Assembly (NCBI GenBank): GCA_015501585.1
Contig: JADNRY010000064.1
Location: 186,001-250,000, forward strand
Direction: 5' to 3'
Length of the DNA stretch: 64,000 nt
From: Rhodocollybia butyracea
Lineage: Eukaryota > Basidiomycota > Agaricomycetes > Agaricales > Omphalotaceae
Below are positions 23,918 through 35,618 of this stretch, piece by piece (the first letter of the stretch is position 1; every line of letters starts with the position of its first letter). The position numbers and the translations under genes were made by a program. A model generated the notes under the pieces. It saw only the letters and a list, made by a program, of their open reading frames with translations, was not told the DNA's origin and searched no databases.

Positions 23918-26210
23918 CACCTGTGTACACTACTGTCGAAGAAATGAACCATACAGAGGGAAAGGACGGAGAGGGATGTGCGTGGCCTCAAGAAAAGTCT
24001 CAAGTGGAGAACAGAATGTATATTTCTTTGTTCAGATAGTGTAGCTGAGTAGAAGAAGCACGAGCAGTCAGTAATTGTGTCAAATAATCAGTGCTTCAGT
24101 GTTGAGACACATGGTGTGTTCGGAGGCAAAGTCGTCACGTATGTGTAGCATTTTTTACCATTTTCAGTCCGACGATGGGGACATGTATCATAGCGCGGTA
24201 GAGCCGAGCAATAGCAGTAAGGAAGCTCGCGTTGTGCAAGCCATTTTCGGGGTTGCCACGTGGAAAGTCATCAAGCGCTCAGAATTGAACCGAACCTCTC
24301 TTTTACACCAGTTTACACCACGATGTTTTTCTTGAGACGATAATCTACCGCATCGATATCTGTCTGGCCCAGATTGCAAGCACTCAATTGCAAGCTCTGC
24401 AAGTTCGATACACATGACGATAACTGGTGTGCTCGAAGCACACTTTCTTCGGGAACTATTATTTACAGTCAAAAAACGCTGAGAAGCTTTCTCAAACGAT
24501 CTTCACGCGGCTTCAAATCTTCCTTCTCACTATGAGCTGACTAGGGTAAATGGCCAAGGTGATATGGTGCAACAGCCAAGGATCTGTATGTCTCGTCGTC
24601 GCAAATCTGGTTATCTGACCGACAAGATGGCTCCACCTGCGCCTCGCTCCAGTTCTCCTTGCTTCTAATTCCTAGAGATGCAGAAGAAGGGCTCGTTTAC
24701 GATGGACAGCGATATTGTGGATGACTCAGTTTTCACTCAGTAGTTATACGTGCCATCGTTCACTTCTGCGGATTTTGGACTGACACTTTTCGCTAGTCTT
24801 TGCTTATTCGTCACTTCAGCCTTTGTAAACAACCATACATATAGTACACTCTCCATTGATTGCATCTTCGGTGCGATCCTTTTTCGAACCCGTGACAATC
24901 GTTGATTCCGAGGACCATCTCTTGTCCAGTTACCATCTCATGATTCTCTTGAACCATCATTTGGAGTCCTCTAAAGCTACGTTCATACTCTGGAGATAAC
25001 ACGGGATTCAACATATTTTAGTCGAATGAATTGCCCTCCAGAAGATTGGTAACCGGAGCTACGTGCATGTTTCGTATTTCTTTTGTCTCGTACCCAATCT
25101 CTCTCTCTTTCTTCATCTAGATCCCACCCAGAATAGCTCCTCCGTCGATCCTGACGTTCTCCCGCACCGCTGCTTCGTCCACTACCGCCACTCTCTGTTC
25201 AGCTCCGATACCTTTTCTTGTGCGGTATCCTTTGGTGAAGTCCAATCGCCTTTTTCTCTTTTGATCCACTACAACGCGCACGTTTCTGTACCAAAAGCTG
25301 GTGGCTGCCTCTTGAACCATGACGCAAAACCAAAAGGACCGCTTTCCTACTCGTCGCGCAGACGGGCTACCCTGGTAGTACCCACACTGTTTTGGTGTAC
25401 AAGCTCTTTCAGCTTCATCGAGGATCATCTTTCCGGTTTCATGAGCCTCTGAAACAGTTCATCCCTAAATCCCTAACTGCTACGCGCGCGGCCATTGGCC
25501 CAAATCTTTTCGCTTACGCTTCTCGTTATGATTTAGTCCACACAATTATATTGTACAACTTGAACGACCTCGATTCTGGCTGCGCTCTTATCAGTGAATT
25601 TCAGAAAATGATCATAGCCAAGATTACACTTTCGTTGATCATTCCTGCTGACAGTGCATGTTATATATCCCTCCGCTAGTTGATAACTGAAGTTGCCGTC
25701 GCCCTGGAATCAAGTCTGATGATCCATGTGGCTTCATGTCGTACTATCCTGTGACTATTCTGTGATCTAGACTTGGCTATGCCCGCTTTCACTGACTTGA
25801 AGGTAGAGGTAATTAAAATGTAAACGACTCTTTAGGATGCGATGATAAATTGGTACTCCAGCGCGTACTTTTGTGTCAAACGTACCTATACAAGTCACTT
25901 GAATGCTCGCAGAACCGGCATATCCGCGTAACTGGTACAAGCAACTTCTAAGACAGGATAGATGAATCGCAGGACGTGTGACTTCAGGCTGAACAAAACA
26001 GCTCTATGTAGCAGTCACCTGTTACCGATGAATTCTTTTGCGAGTATTTTGGTTATCTTGTTCCTTGATTGGTTTACAAGAGAACATAGGAAGCTTACAC
26101 CTTCCGATGGTGCTACCTGAAGAAAATATGGAATGTCGATCCAGAACTTTGGTACAGACCCACAATATAAGCTGATCGTTGCCTGTTTTCTATCTGCCAC
26201 TTCTCTCTCA
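23918..26210. other. Spacer; from about 24815 the first tandem duplication unit begins
   Basis: No intact gene. From about 24815 the sequence matches 27945 onward. Both copies contain an antisense frame with AAVRENVRIDGGAIL or AAVRDNVRIDGGAIL (25117-25428 and 28101-28295, minus), perhaps a relic of an unrecognised gene. The promoter region of the SDR lies at the right end. Confidence 0.5.
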
Positions 26211-27945
26211 ATGGCTTCTTCTAGGACCTGGTTCAGTAGGCTCCAATCTCTTCTCGTGTCTATGAATCCTCAATTCATTTTTAGTCACTGGCTCAAGTAG
26301 TGGTCTTGGACGCCAGATGGTTGAAACGGCGCTCGTAAACGGAGAAAGAGTTGTCGCAACCCTTCGCACGCCAGAAGCAATTTCTGACTTGGGCGCAAAA
26401 TACACTGAAGACCAACTGCTGATCCTGAAGCTTGATGTGTCCAAACGAGACGAGGTTGTTTCCGCCTTCGAGTCCGCGAAAGAGGCATTTGGAAGGGTCG
26501 ACATCGTTTTCAATAATGCGGGAAGTGGAATCGTGGATGAGGTCGAAAACACACCAGAAGAGCTGGCTCGTTGGCAGTTTGAGGTGAGCTTTTTCAACTT
26601 CAATTTGTGCCTTCCTGCCCACGTTATGACAACTATAGGTCAACTTCTGGGGCGCATGGTATGTCACGGTTGAAGCAATGAAATGCTTTCGCGAAACGAA
26701 CACTCCGATTGGAGGAAAGCTGATGCATATGAGTTCGATGCATGGAGTAAACACTTTTCCGGAGGGAGGCGTGAGTAAATTTACATAGCGCTCCTGCTTA
26801 GCACTAATATCCATATCAGTGGTACTGTGCGACGTGAGATATACTTTCAGCTCCTTGCGATGTCTCTCCTCTGATCTTTTCGTGAAGGAAATTTGGTGCG
26901 AATGTCTGTTTGTGGTGTATGCACACTTACCTCGTTATTTATATTTGCAGCGGCCCAAGCCATGGTAGAGTCACTCACAAAGGAACTCGATCCAGCGTGG
27001 AATATCAAGGCTAGTATAAGGCTAAGATGCACTACCCACTCATGACAATTACACATTACACAGATTGTTGTGCTCTGCCCAGGATTTTTCAAGACTCCAA
27101 TGGTTACCAATACTCATATCCTAGAACCCCTTCCAGCATATGCAGTGAATCCTCAATTGCCGACGATCTTAGGAAGGAAAGCTCTGCGTGAAGGTCAGGT
27201 ACCTACCGGTGACCCCGTGAAGCTTATGAATAGGATTTTTGAGCTTTCCAAGACGGATGAACATTTGTTCCATGTTCCGCTGGGAGTCGATGCCATTGGT
27301 TTATTTGAGGCCAGGGCAAAGACTTTGGGTTGTGCAGCTGTTGGCGGGGTAAAATGGTCGGAGGATTTGGCTTTCTGACAGGAGGTTTCTTACCCCTTCG
27401 AGTACCAAACTCATATATTATAACATGGATAAGCTGTCGGATGTCCATCGTACTCTTTGCTGATGCGGCCCGGGTATGGACTCTATACAGCCGTATCCCC
27501 CATTGCTATTGCTATTAAAACTCTATCTAGCTCAAGCCTTGAACTCCGTTCAAACGGATGAGCTTTCACTCATATATACGCACATACCAAATAGGCTACA
27601 TCATGATTGCCCTCGCGCTCTTCCTGTGGTCCCAACGGGAATGGCGATCTCTTGCGCTGAACGTATGTGCTAAAATACAGTTCGACTTGGATGAGGTTCG
27701 GATTATAACGGTGGAAAATCAAACCTCACTGAAGATAAGCAGCCTAGTGAGTAGTCCTCTATCCACATATTAGCATTTGGTCTTCGTCGAACAGCTACGC
27801 GTAGATCGAGGGACGTGAGGAAAGAGTATACACTATCGAGAAATTACGAGATGAGCACAAAAACAGAATGGGATCGCTTTGACATCTCTGAATATCAGGG
27901 CTCTTAGACTTCACTTCATCTCACTATCTGAGAATGCGCCAGCCT
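24815..27945. repeat. Tandem duplication, unit 1 (SDR copy 1)
   Basis: Extended similarity to 27950-31540, in the same orientation and order: upstream relic, promoter block, SDR gene and 3' flank ending near gatcgctttgacatctctga. Edges are approximate. Confidence 0.8.
26211..27378 (+). CDS. Short-chain dehydrogenase/reductase, copy 1
   Basis: Classical NAD(P)-dependent SDR, 283 residues, substrate unknown. Exons: 26211-26235, 26285-26583, 26639-26770, 26820-26833, 26888-26895, 26951-27009, 27064-27378. Motifs in order: TGSSSGLGRQ (cofactor glycine motif), LDVSKRDEV, NNAGSGI, MSSMHG with catalytic Ser, and Y-C-A-T-K active site, then LCPGFFKTPM. The Tyr sits in a 14-nt exon and the Lys in an 8-nt microexon (G-AAA-TTT-G); only this joining gives the YxxxK motif and keeps phase. 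The intron after 27009 starts with GC rather than GT. The gene is in tandem with copy 2, which has the same structure and is nearly the same in sequence. The whole reading frame appears intact. Confidence 0.85.
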
Positions 27946-29376
27946 TTGTAAACAACCCTATAGTCCCCCTTGATTGCATCTTCGATGCGGCCCTTTTTCA
28001 AACCCGTGACAATCGTTGATTCCGAGGACCATCCAATGTCCAGTTAGAGTCCCCAAAAGTCCTGTTCATACTCTGGAGATAACACGGGATTCAAAATGTT
28101 CTAGTCGAATGAACTGCCCTCCGGAAGATTGGTAATCGGAGCGAAGTGCTTATGCGTGCATATTTCATATTTCTTTTGTCTCGTACCCAATCTCTTTCTC
28201 TTTCTTCGTTTAGATCCCACACAGAATAGCTCCAGAATAGCTCCTCCGTCGATCCTTACATTGTCCCGCACCGCTGCTTCCTCCGCTACCGCCACCTTCT
28301 ATTCAACTCCGATACCTCCTCATCGTGGATGCTTCTGGATGACCGATTCTGCGAATAGGCTATGCCTTCGCTCTGACTGATCCATCCGACTGTTGTATCC
28401 CATCTTCAACGTAGAATGGCGTTGAAAGAATGGACCGACTCAAAACCGAAACTGCTTTCGGTCCTATGTCCGTTTGTCCGTTTATCAAATAGTCATAGGC
28501 GTGAATATTTCCGTCTGGTTGTTGGTTTCATAGCTTGTGTAGAGCGCTACAACGCGCTCGTCACCTAAAGCTGGTGGTTCTTGAACCGTGATGCAAAGCC
28601 AACAGGACCGCTTTCCCTACTCGTCGCGCGGACGGGCTGCTCTGGTAGTACCCACACTGTTTTGATGTGCAAGCTCTTTCAGCTTCATCGAGGATCATCT
28701 TTCCGGTTTTATGGGCCTCTGTAACAGTTCATCCTCAAATCCCTAACAGCTACGCGCGCTGCCATTGGCCCAAATCTTTTCGCTTACGCTTCTCGTCATG
28801 ATTTAGTCCACACAATTATATTGTACGACTTGAATGACCTCGATTCTGGCTGCGCTCTTATCAATGAATTTCAGACGATGATCATAGATTACACTTTCGT
28901 TGATCATTCCTGCTGTTAGTGCATGTTATGATATATCCCTCCGCTAGTCAATAACTGAAGTTGCCGTCCCCTTTCCGTAGCCTGGAATCAAGTCTGATGA
29001 TCCATGTGGCTTCATGTCGTATTATCCTGTGATTCTGTAGACTTGGCTATGCCCGCTTGAACCGACTTGAAGGTAGAGGTAATTAAAATGTAAACCACTC
29101 TTCTGGATGCGATGATGAATTGGTACTCCAGCGTGTACTTTTGTGTCAAACGTACCTATACAAGTCGCTTGAATGCTCGCAGAACCGGCATATCCGCGTA
29201 ACTGGTACAAGCAACTTCTAAGACAGGATAGATGAATCGCAGGACGTGTGACTTCAGGCTGAACAAAACAGCTCTATGTAGCAGTCACCTGTTACCGATG
29301 AATTCTTTTGCGAGTATTTTGGTTATCTTGTTCCTTGATTGGTTTACAAGAGAACATAGGAAGCTTACACCTTCCG

Positions 29377-29514
29377 GTTCTGTTACTTTGATACGAGATC
29401 ATTTGATGCGACATTGAGGCAAAATGGGCGCAAAATCTAGGGCTTGTCACATTGATCTCGCATATTTTGGCAGGGAAATCGTTCTCACACCTTGTCGTAT
29501 CAAAGTTACAGAAC
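29377..29514. mobile_element. Small MITE-like element with about 20-bp terminal inverted repeats
   Basis: The left end gttctgttactttgatacga and right end tcgtatcaaagttacagaac are inverted repeats with one mismatch. The element is 138 bp, has no coding frame, and is absent from the equivalent site near 26108 in unit 1. Confidence 0.8.
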
Positions 29515-29660
29515 GGGGCCTAAGACGGGATAGATGAATTGCAGAACGTGTGACTTCTACAAGGCTGAACAAAACAGCTCTATGTAGCAGTCACCCGTAA
29601 CTGATGAATTATCTTGCGAATATTTTGATTACCTTGTTCCTTGATTGGTTCACAAGAGGA

Positions 29661-29669
29661 TATATAAAG
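29661..29669 (+). promoter_or_regulatory. TATA-like box of SDR copy 2
   Basis: TATATAAAG lies about 125 bp before the ATG at 29791. The equivalent position upstream of copy 1, and in the first promoter block, reads acataggaagc, so only copy 2 has it. Confidence 0.4.
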
Positions 29670-29790
29670 CGTACACGTTCCGATGGTGCTAAGTACCTGA
29701 AGAAAATATGGAATTTGGATCCAGAATTTTGGTGCAGACCCACAATATAAGCTGATCGTTGCCTGTTTTCTATCCGCTACTTCTTTCTCA

Positions 29791-30959
29791 ATGGCCTCTT
29801 CCAGGATTTGGTTCAGTAGGTTCCAATCTCTTTTCGTGTCTATGAATCTACCTCTTAATTTATTTTTTGTAGTCACCGGGTCAAGTAGTGGTCTTGGACG
29901 CCAGATGGTTGAAACGGCGCTCGTAAACGGAGAAAGAGTTGTTGCAACCCTCCGCACACCAGAAGCAATTTCTGACTTGGGCGCAAAATACACTGAGGAC
30001 CAACTGCTAATTCTGAAGCTTGATGTGTCCAAACGAGACGAGGTTGCTTCAGCCTTCGATACCGCGAAAGAGGCGTTTGGAAGGATCGATATCGTTTTCA
30101 GTAACGCGGGGACTGGAATCATGGATGAGGTCGAAAGCACACCAGAAGAGCTGGCTCGTTGGCAATTTGAAGTAAGCTTTTCAATTTGTACCTTTCCGCC
30201 CATGTTATGACAACTATAGGTCAACTTCTGGGGGGGGTGGTATGTCACGGTTGAAGCAATGAAATGCTTCCGCGAAACAAATATTCCGATTGGAGGAAAG
30301 CTGATGCATATGAGCTCGATGTATGGAGTAGATACTTGTCCAGGGGGAGGTGTGAGTAAATTTACATAGCGCTCTTGCGTAGTACTAACTTCAATATCAG
30401 TGGTACTGTGCGACGTGAGATATACTTTCAGTTCCTCACGATGTCTCTCCTCTGATCTTTTCGTGAAGGAAATTTGGTGCGAACATCTGTTTGTGGTGCA
30501 TGTACACTTACCCTCGTTATTATACTTGCAGCTGCCGAAGCCATGGTAGAGTCGCTCTCAAAGGAACTCGATCCAGCGTGGAATATCAAGGCTAGTACAA
30601 GGTTAAGATGCACTACTTACTCATGACAATTACACATTATGCAGATTGTTGTGCTCTGCCCTGGATATTTCAAGACTCCAATGAATACCAATGCTCATAT
30701 CCGAGAACCCCTTCCAGCATATGCATCGAATCCTCAATTGCCGACGAACCTAGGAAGGAAAGCTCTGCGTGAAGGTCAGGTACCTACCGGTGACCCCGTG
30801 AAGCTGATCAATAGGATCTTTGAGCTTTCTAAGACGGATGAACATTTGTTGCATGTTCCACTGGGAGTGGATGCTGTCGGTTTATTTGAGGGTAAGGCAA
30901 AGACTTTGAGCTGTGCAGCTGTTGGGGGCGTGAAATGGTCGGAGGATCTGACTTTCTGA
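29791..30959 (+). CDS. Short-chain dehydrogenase/reductase, copy 2
   Basis: Paralogue of the SDR at 26211 with the same seven-exon structure: 29791-29815, 29873-30171, 30220-30351, 30401-30414, 30469-30476, 30532-30590, 30645-30959. It encodes 283 residues with TGSSSGLGRQ, S-N-A-G-T-G-I, MSSMYG, Y-C-A-T-K and LCPGYFKTPM. The 8-nt microexon is identical in sequence to that of copy 1, and the last intron again begins with GC. The N-N-A-G motif of copy 1 is S-N-A-G here. Intact frame; upstream region rebuilt by a duplicated promoter block and a MITE, so expression may differ from copy 1. Confidence 0.85.
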
Positions 30960-32376
30960 CAGGAGGTTTCTTACCTCTTCGAGTATCTAACCCATAATTA
31001 TAATATGGATATGCTGTTGGATGCCCATCATACTCCTTGCTGGGCATACGATGATACGGTCACATGGACTGTATACACACGCCGTATGTCCCGTTGCTAA
31101 CTCTGAACTCTCAAGCCTTGGCCTCCGTTTAAACAGTTGAGCTTTCGCTCATGTTATGCAACGGTGCTTGCGCTTTTCTGTCATCTGCCAAGGCTTACCT
31201 CAGTTCGTGAAGTTCAAACCAACTTATACGCAAGGTCTCGACGCGAATGGAAACCTTTCGCGCTGAGCGGATACTCTGCTAAAATAAGGTTCGACTTAGA
31301 TGAGGCGATTATAACGGTGAAAAACCTAAAACTCCCTGAAGATAAGCAGCCTAGTGAGTAGTCCTCCATCTACACATTAGCATTTGGTCCTCTTCGAATG
31401 GCTACGCGTAGATCGAGGGACGTGAGGAAAAGGTTTGTGTAAACTAACGAGAAATTACAAGATGAGCGCGAAACAGAATGAGATCGCTTTGACCTCTCTG
31501 AACACTTAGACCACTTCTTACTAGCCGAGAATACCTGACAGAAGGCTCAGAATCGCATAAGAGTCTATAAGAACGTACCCAGCACCACTTGCCACTTCCC
31601 GGGGCCCGATTCGTGTTCCTTTACAAGCAAGTTGGGAAGCGCGTTGCAGATACTGAGACGGACGGTATGATTAATGCCCGGAGTGCCACCTTGGAATCAG
31701 TTGCAAGAAAGAGCTACACGACTCTCGAGAGATGTAGAAGCAAGAAGCATGTGTATTTCAACTGACATCGCCATCTACTTGACTTACTCATGAGTCATTA
31801 CTCGGCGATCGGACAAACAGGATTGGGAAGCTAATAATTATGCGGACTCTGCTGGTCGAACTTCTTGCTTGGAACGAATCTCAGCTAGGTATGTTCGATC
31901 GTATCACCCAGAAATAAAGTCCGTGGAACTTCCTGAAGGCACAAGCTTAGCCCAAAACTCAGCGTGATGAGTATATTTGCAACATCCTATCGAAATGTGC
32001 TCAGCGATCTCAAGGAAAAAACCGAAAACCTAGTAGAATAGAACTACACAATCAATTTATACAATATCCCAAATTTATGATTAGTACATATCACTTTCTA
32101 CGAGTGACTTTTGAGCACTTTTTTATTTTAACGAACGGTGCTGGATGTTACAAATTGAAACCACCATCTAGGCGTTGCAAAGACGAGATAGGCGATCTAC
32201 GGCGATCGCTTCTACATTAAACCTGATCGCCGTAGTACATGCTAGGAACAAAAGAACCGTCAGTGAGTATCGAATACACATTATCTTGTAATTGGGAATG
32301 ATACATACTTTCCTTGCTTTCCGAAAGTGGGGCTGGCAAACGTATTCAACGGGAAAGAGTTACGATTTAGCTCCTT
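30960..32376. other. Spacer downstream of SDR copy 2
   Basis: End of the duplication unit to about 31540, then sequence without coding signal. A perfect 11-bp inverted repeat (ctacggcgatc / gatcgccgtag) at 32197-32235 lies near the 3' end of the next minus-strand gene. Confidence 0.45.
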
Positions 32377-34266
32377 CTAATCACCAGACATTATGAACTT
32401 CAATAGCTGGTAAATCTTGTGGAAATCTCTTACCGTGCCTGCAGAATAGACTTCCCAATCGTCCAAGGCAGCCGGGCCCGCAGATGGCACCCTCGTTCCA
32501 AGATGGAACATATTGGTATCGTTCGTTGTGCCCTGCTTATCAGTGCCTTTTCCAGCAACCACTCGACGGGTGTTCAGTCTAGAAGGGTAGGTGAGAAGGT
32601 AACAACTATCATCCACGGACGAGCTCACGTTGCCATGAAGGAGATTGCGTATACTAACAACCGCGATATCAGACTGCGGTTGAGACGGCGAAGTCAAGGA
32701 GACGTACGTTTGCTCAGAATAAAAAACACGCCGATGAAGATCAAGTTATTTGGCATTATATTATACTAGTTGGGAAATCAGCAACGTGGACGGCCTGCAT
32801 AACAAAGCAACGTACAAGGATCACCGTGGTGATACTAACGACACTGTGGGATCGACAACATTAGAATAACATGCTCAAAAATTGCTCCAAAGGCGATAAA
32901 TGGACCAGTACCTGTATATCGAAAAAGATCACAATATCAGATAAAGACTCGAGTCCGAGTGGCTAAGGATTACCTTGTCAGAGCACCTGTGTTTATCGCG
33001 TATCTGATAAGACTGCTCGCCAATGAATCAGACCTGTCGTACATCGTTCATTAGTATCCTATAGGATAAATGGCAACCTATGCACTTACTTGTGATAGCC
33101 TGTGCGTAGCTTGTTGAGAAAATAGCATAGCGCCGCGGCAATGACGATATCCGTGAGCACACCGACACTAAGCGAGGCTGTCCCAAGAAACTACAAAGAT
33201 ATGAATGGCAGTAGTATAGAAGGCTACTTATACACGTACTCGTAGCTTTACCACAGAAAATAGGTCTGGAAGCATAAACCTAGGTAAAATTTCAGGGCAA
33301 ATAGGAAATGCGAACACAAAACAGACGCACGATTTGACGGTGAATGCTGAACCATCTATTTAGAAACGAGCTGAAACGAACAACGGGAACCCACGCACCG
33401 ATCGACAGGCCCAAGCCGCCTAAGGAAAGGATCGTCTATAATAGATGTTCAATGACCGGCGTTTACTCGCGCAACGGCATAACCTACAATGACCCCGGCG
33501 ATCCAAAAATTATGCTTGCTAACTATGAACCAGTCAATCGTAGCCAATTTTGCAGCGGAAAGGACATACATCGCCATACTCTCAAAGCAAATGCGCTGGC
33601 TAGGCGTAAATTTAGATGTTTATGCAAGGAACCGTGAAACGTGCTCACAGTTTGACAATAGCACCAACAATCGACTAGAACTTTTTCTCAGTATAGCGTA
33701 ACTCGGTCAACCGGGATCCCACATACCCCGAGTGTTTGCTGGAGCTAAACGATGCGATCGGAATATCAGTCATATAGCCCTATACATGAACGCCACTACC
33801 TACGATAAAGGACCTGGAGAGTTCAGATTCTGTATCAGAAATTTCTTTCGCCGCGAAAAAGAGTCTAGTACTCACCATATTTGAGTGCCTTCAATGAGCG
33901 TAAGAGGGTCCCCAAAACTTGAAACACCATAATGATAGTATATTTGACCGATAAGAACTTGGTCGGCTGTCTCCAGAAGTCTACGTGGCTCGTCAGCGGA
34001 GATATCACGACTAAAGCTAAGGTCGCGCACACAATAAACAAAACCTGAATCAAGCCATTAATCACGATGCTATTATTAGAGGAAACCCAACGCACGATAA
34101 ACTTATACACCGGTCTATCCATCGGATAATTGACGAAATAGGTGTACATTTGGCTCATGAGAACGCCATATACACAGCAAGCAACCGCGAATCCGACGAA
34201 GAGAGCTCCCAGAGTGTTATCAATGGTTACCCCGACGGGCACCAGTGACTCAGTCGCGTCTGCCAT
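32377..34266 (-). CDS. DUF6534-type multi-pass membrane protein
   Basis: Basidiomycete-expanded membrane protein family of unknown function. Starting at MADATESLVPVGVTIDNTLG (34266), pieces follow the family order: LGALFVGFAVACCVYGVL...MYTYFVNYPMDRPVYKFI, LLETADQVLIGQIYYHYG...FGDPLTLIEG, SKHNFWIAGVIVG, SLSVGVLTDIVIAAALCYFL-NKLRTGYHK, DSLASSLIRYAINTGALT, TGPFIAFGAIFEHVILM, MPNNLIFIGVFFILSK, LYAISFMAT-LNTRRVVAGKG and a hydrophilic tail ending near 32377. Most joins are phase-consistent. The link between KFI and LLETADQ and the exon around 33500-33850 could not be resolved, so one exon may be damaged. Confidence 0.65.
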
Positions 34267-35618
34267 ACCGAGCGCAAGTACGAAGAGAAAAAAGGAAAGA
34301 GAGAAGGAGAGGAAGAGTTATGAAGGAACGATGGGGGAAATCCGGCATAATCGATTCTTTTGCTTCCTTCATATGCAAAGATCATTTCCATCATAACGAG
34401 TGTGTGGAGACAAAAAGGAACCGTGCATATGCGTAATATGATTAACTCCTATTCAATCCCTTAAATTGAGGGTGCAGTTTTTTTACTTGGGCGGTGCCGG
34501 ATACCAAAGTGGCTACAGTGACCAGGTTTGAGCAATGAGTCTTGATATTGGCGACGTGTCCCAGCGTATTTCGACTAGAATAGCTCCAAGGAGTGGATCT
34601 GATTGTAGAACCAAGGTCGTATACCTATATACTCAAATCCAAAGTAACCAACAGCGAACGAGTAGTAGCTGTCTGCGTCTCAGGCTGTCCCAGGCCGGAA
34701 GCAAAGGCACATGGCAAATAAGTCAAAAAAGTCCCGCATGTGGAAGATCAGAAGAACACACCGAAACCGAGAAACTGAGAAAGCCTAAAAGGCCGACGCA
34801 TCGCAACGCAGCGCTTCTCTGGCAACCACTAATTTCCTCGCTGAGCAGGAGAGAGATGTAAGAAAAATAATTCCAAGAGACCAGCAAGAAACAGGTAACT
34901 TACTCGTAGGAGAGAGTTGGAATTACTGATTTACCGATGTAGATGATAGATGATAGATGATAGATGATATTATACGACACCTCGTCTCAGCGTCGAATCA
35001 GTTAGCCAAGCACAGGAATCGGCCAAATATATCTTCCAGACTAGGATAAGTGGCTTATTGGGGAATGACGTTCAGCGTGCCGATGCTGAAATTTTCGAAG
35101 CCTACAGACAAGGTCAGCTCAATGGCAAGATCTTTCGTCCAAAAACAAAAACTTATACTCGCCTTGCTTTCACAATCGTCTCTCCTCAGCGCCTCAGCGC
35201 TCAGCTCAACCTCTGTCCCCGACGACTCGGGCGACTCGGAGTCAACCGCGTTTTGTATCACCCGGTGGTCATGACGGGCTTCGAGGGTAATTCTGAATCC
35301 CGGGCGCCCGTGGATCGGATAGATGATAAAACAGGTCATAGTGAGTATAGAAAGCCACTGAGAACTATAGTGCAGCAGATATCGGGGAGACTAATCCAGG
35401 TACTTCGACCATGGTAGAAGCGGCAAGTCAAGGTTTATATTCACGTGGATCAAGATGGCTCGGCTTGTCGGCATTTGAATATTTAAAATTTCACCGTTCT
35501 TCGAGGAACAATGAAGATTGATTTGCTTGTACACATAAACATACATATACGTTAAGTATTTGGTATCCAGTCCATATCCTTGTCCATGGCGACGTCTGCG
35601 ACTCATCGATTCACCAGT
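34267..35618. other. Spacer with short GATA-like tandem repeat
   Basis: No gene recognised. A short tandem repeat of agatgat-type units lies at about 34940-34970. Short open frames near 35050-35420 on both strands overlap each other and lack support. Confidence 0.4.

Larger units (their letters stand above)
29220..29680. repeat. Duplicated SDR promoter block flanking a MITE
   Basis: About 155 bp (gaatcgcaggacgtgtgact ... cttacaccttccg) at 29220-29376 is repeated in diverged form at 29521-29690. Unit 1 has only one such block (about 25945-26108). The second block alone contains TATATAAAG. Confidence 0.75.
27950..31540. repeat. Tandem duplication, unit 2 (SDR copy 2)
   Basis: Second unit, longer than unit 1 because its promoter block is repeated and a small inverted-repeat element was gained. 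Contains the second antisense relic and SDR copy 2. Edges are approximate. Confidence 0.8.

Noticed and set aside
25063..25452. Plus-strand 129-codon frame in SDR unit 1
   Set aside because: The frame is broken in the second unit (28129-28380), so it is not maintained. The antisense side looks slightly more coding but is also only a relic.
26211..26310. Reading the SDR N-terminus without its first intron in copy 2
   Set aside because: The frame is open, but copy 1 is closed there, and removing the intron after T/I-W-F-A gives the standard I-T-G-S-S-S-G start in both copies.
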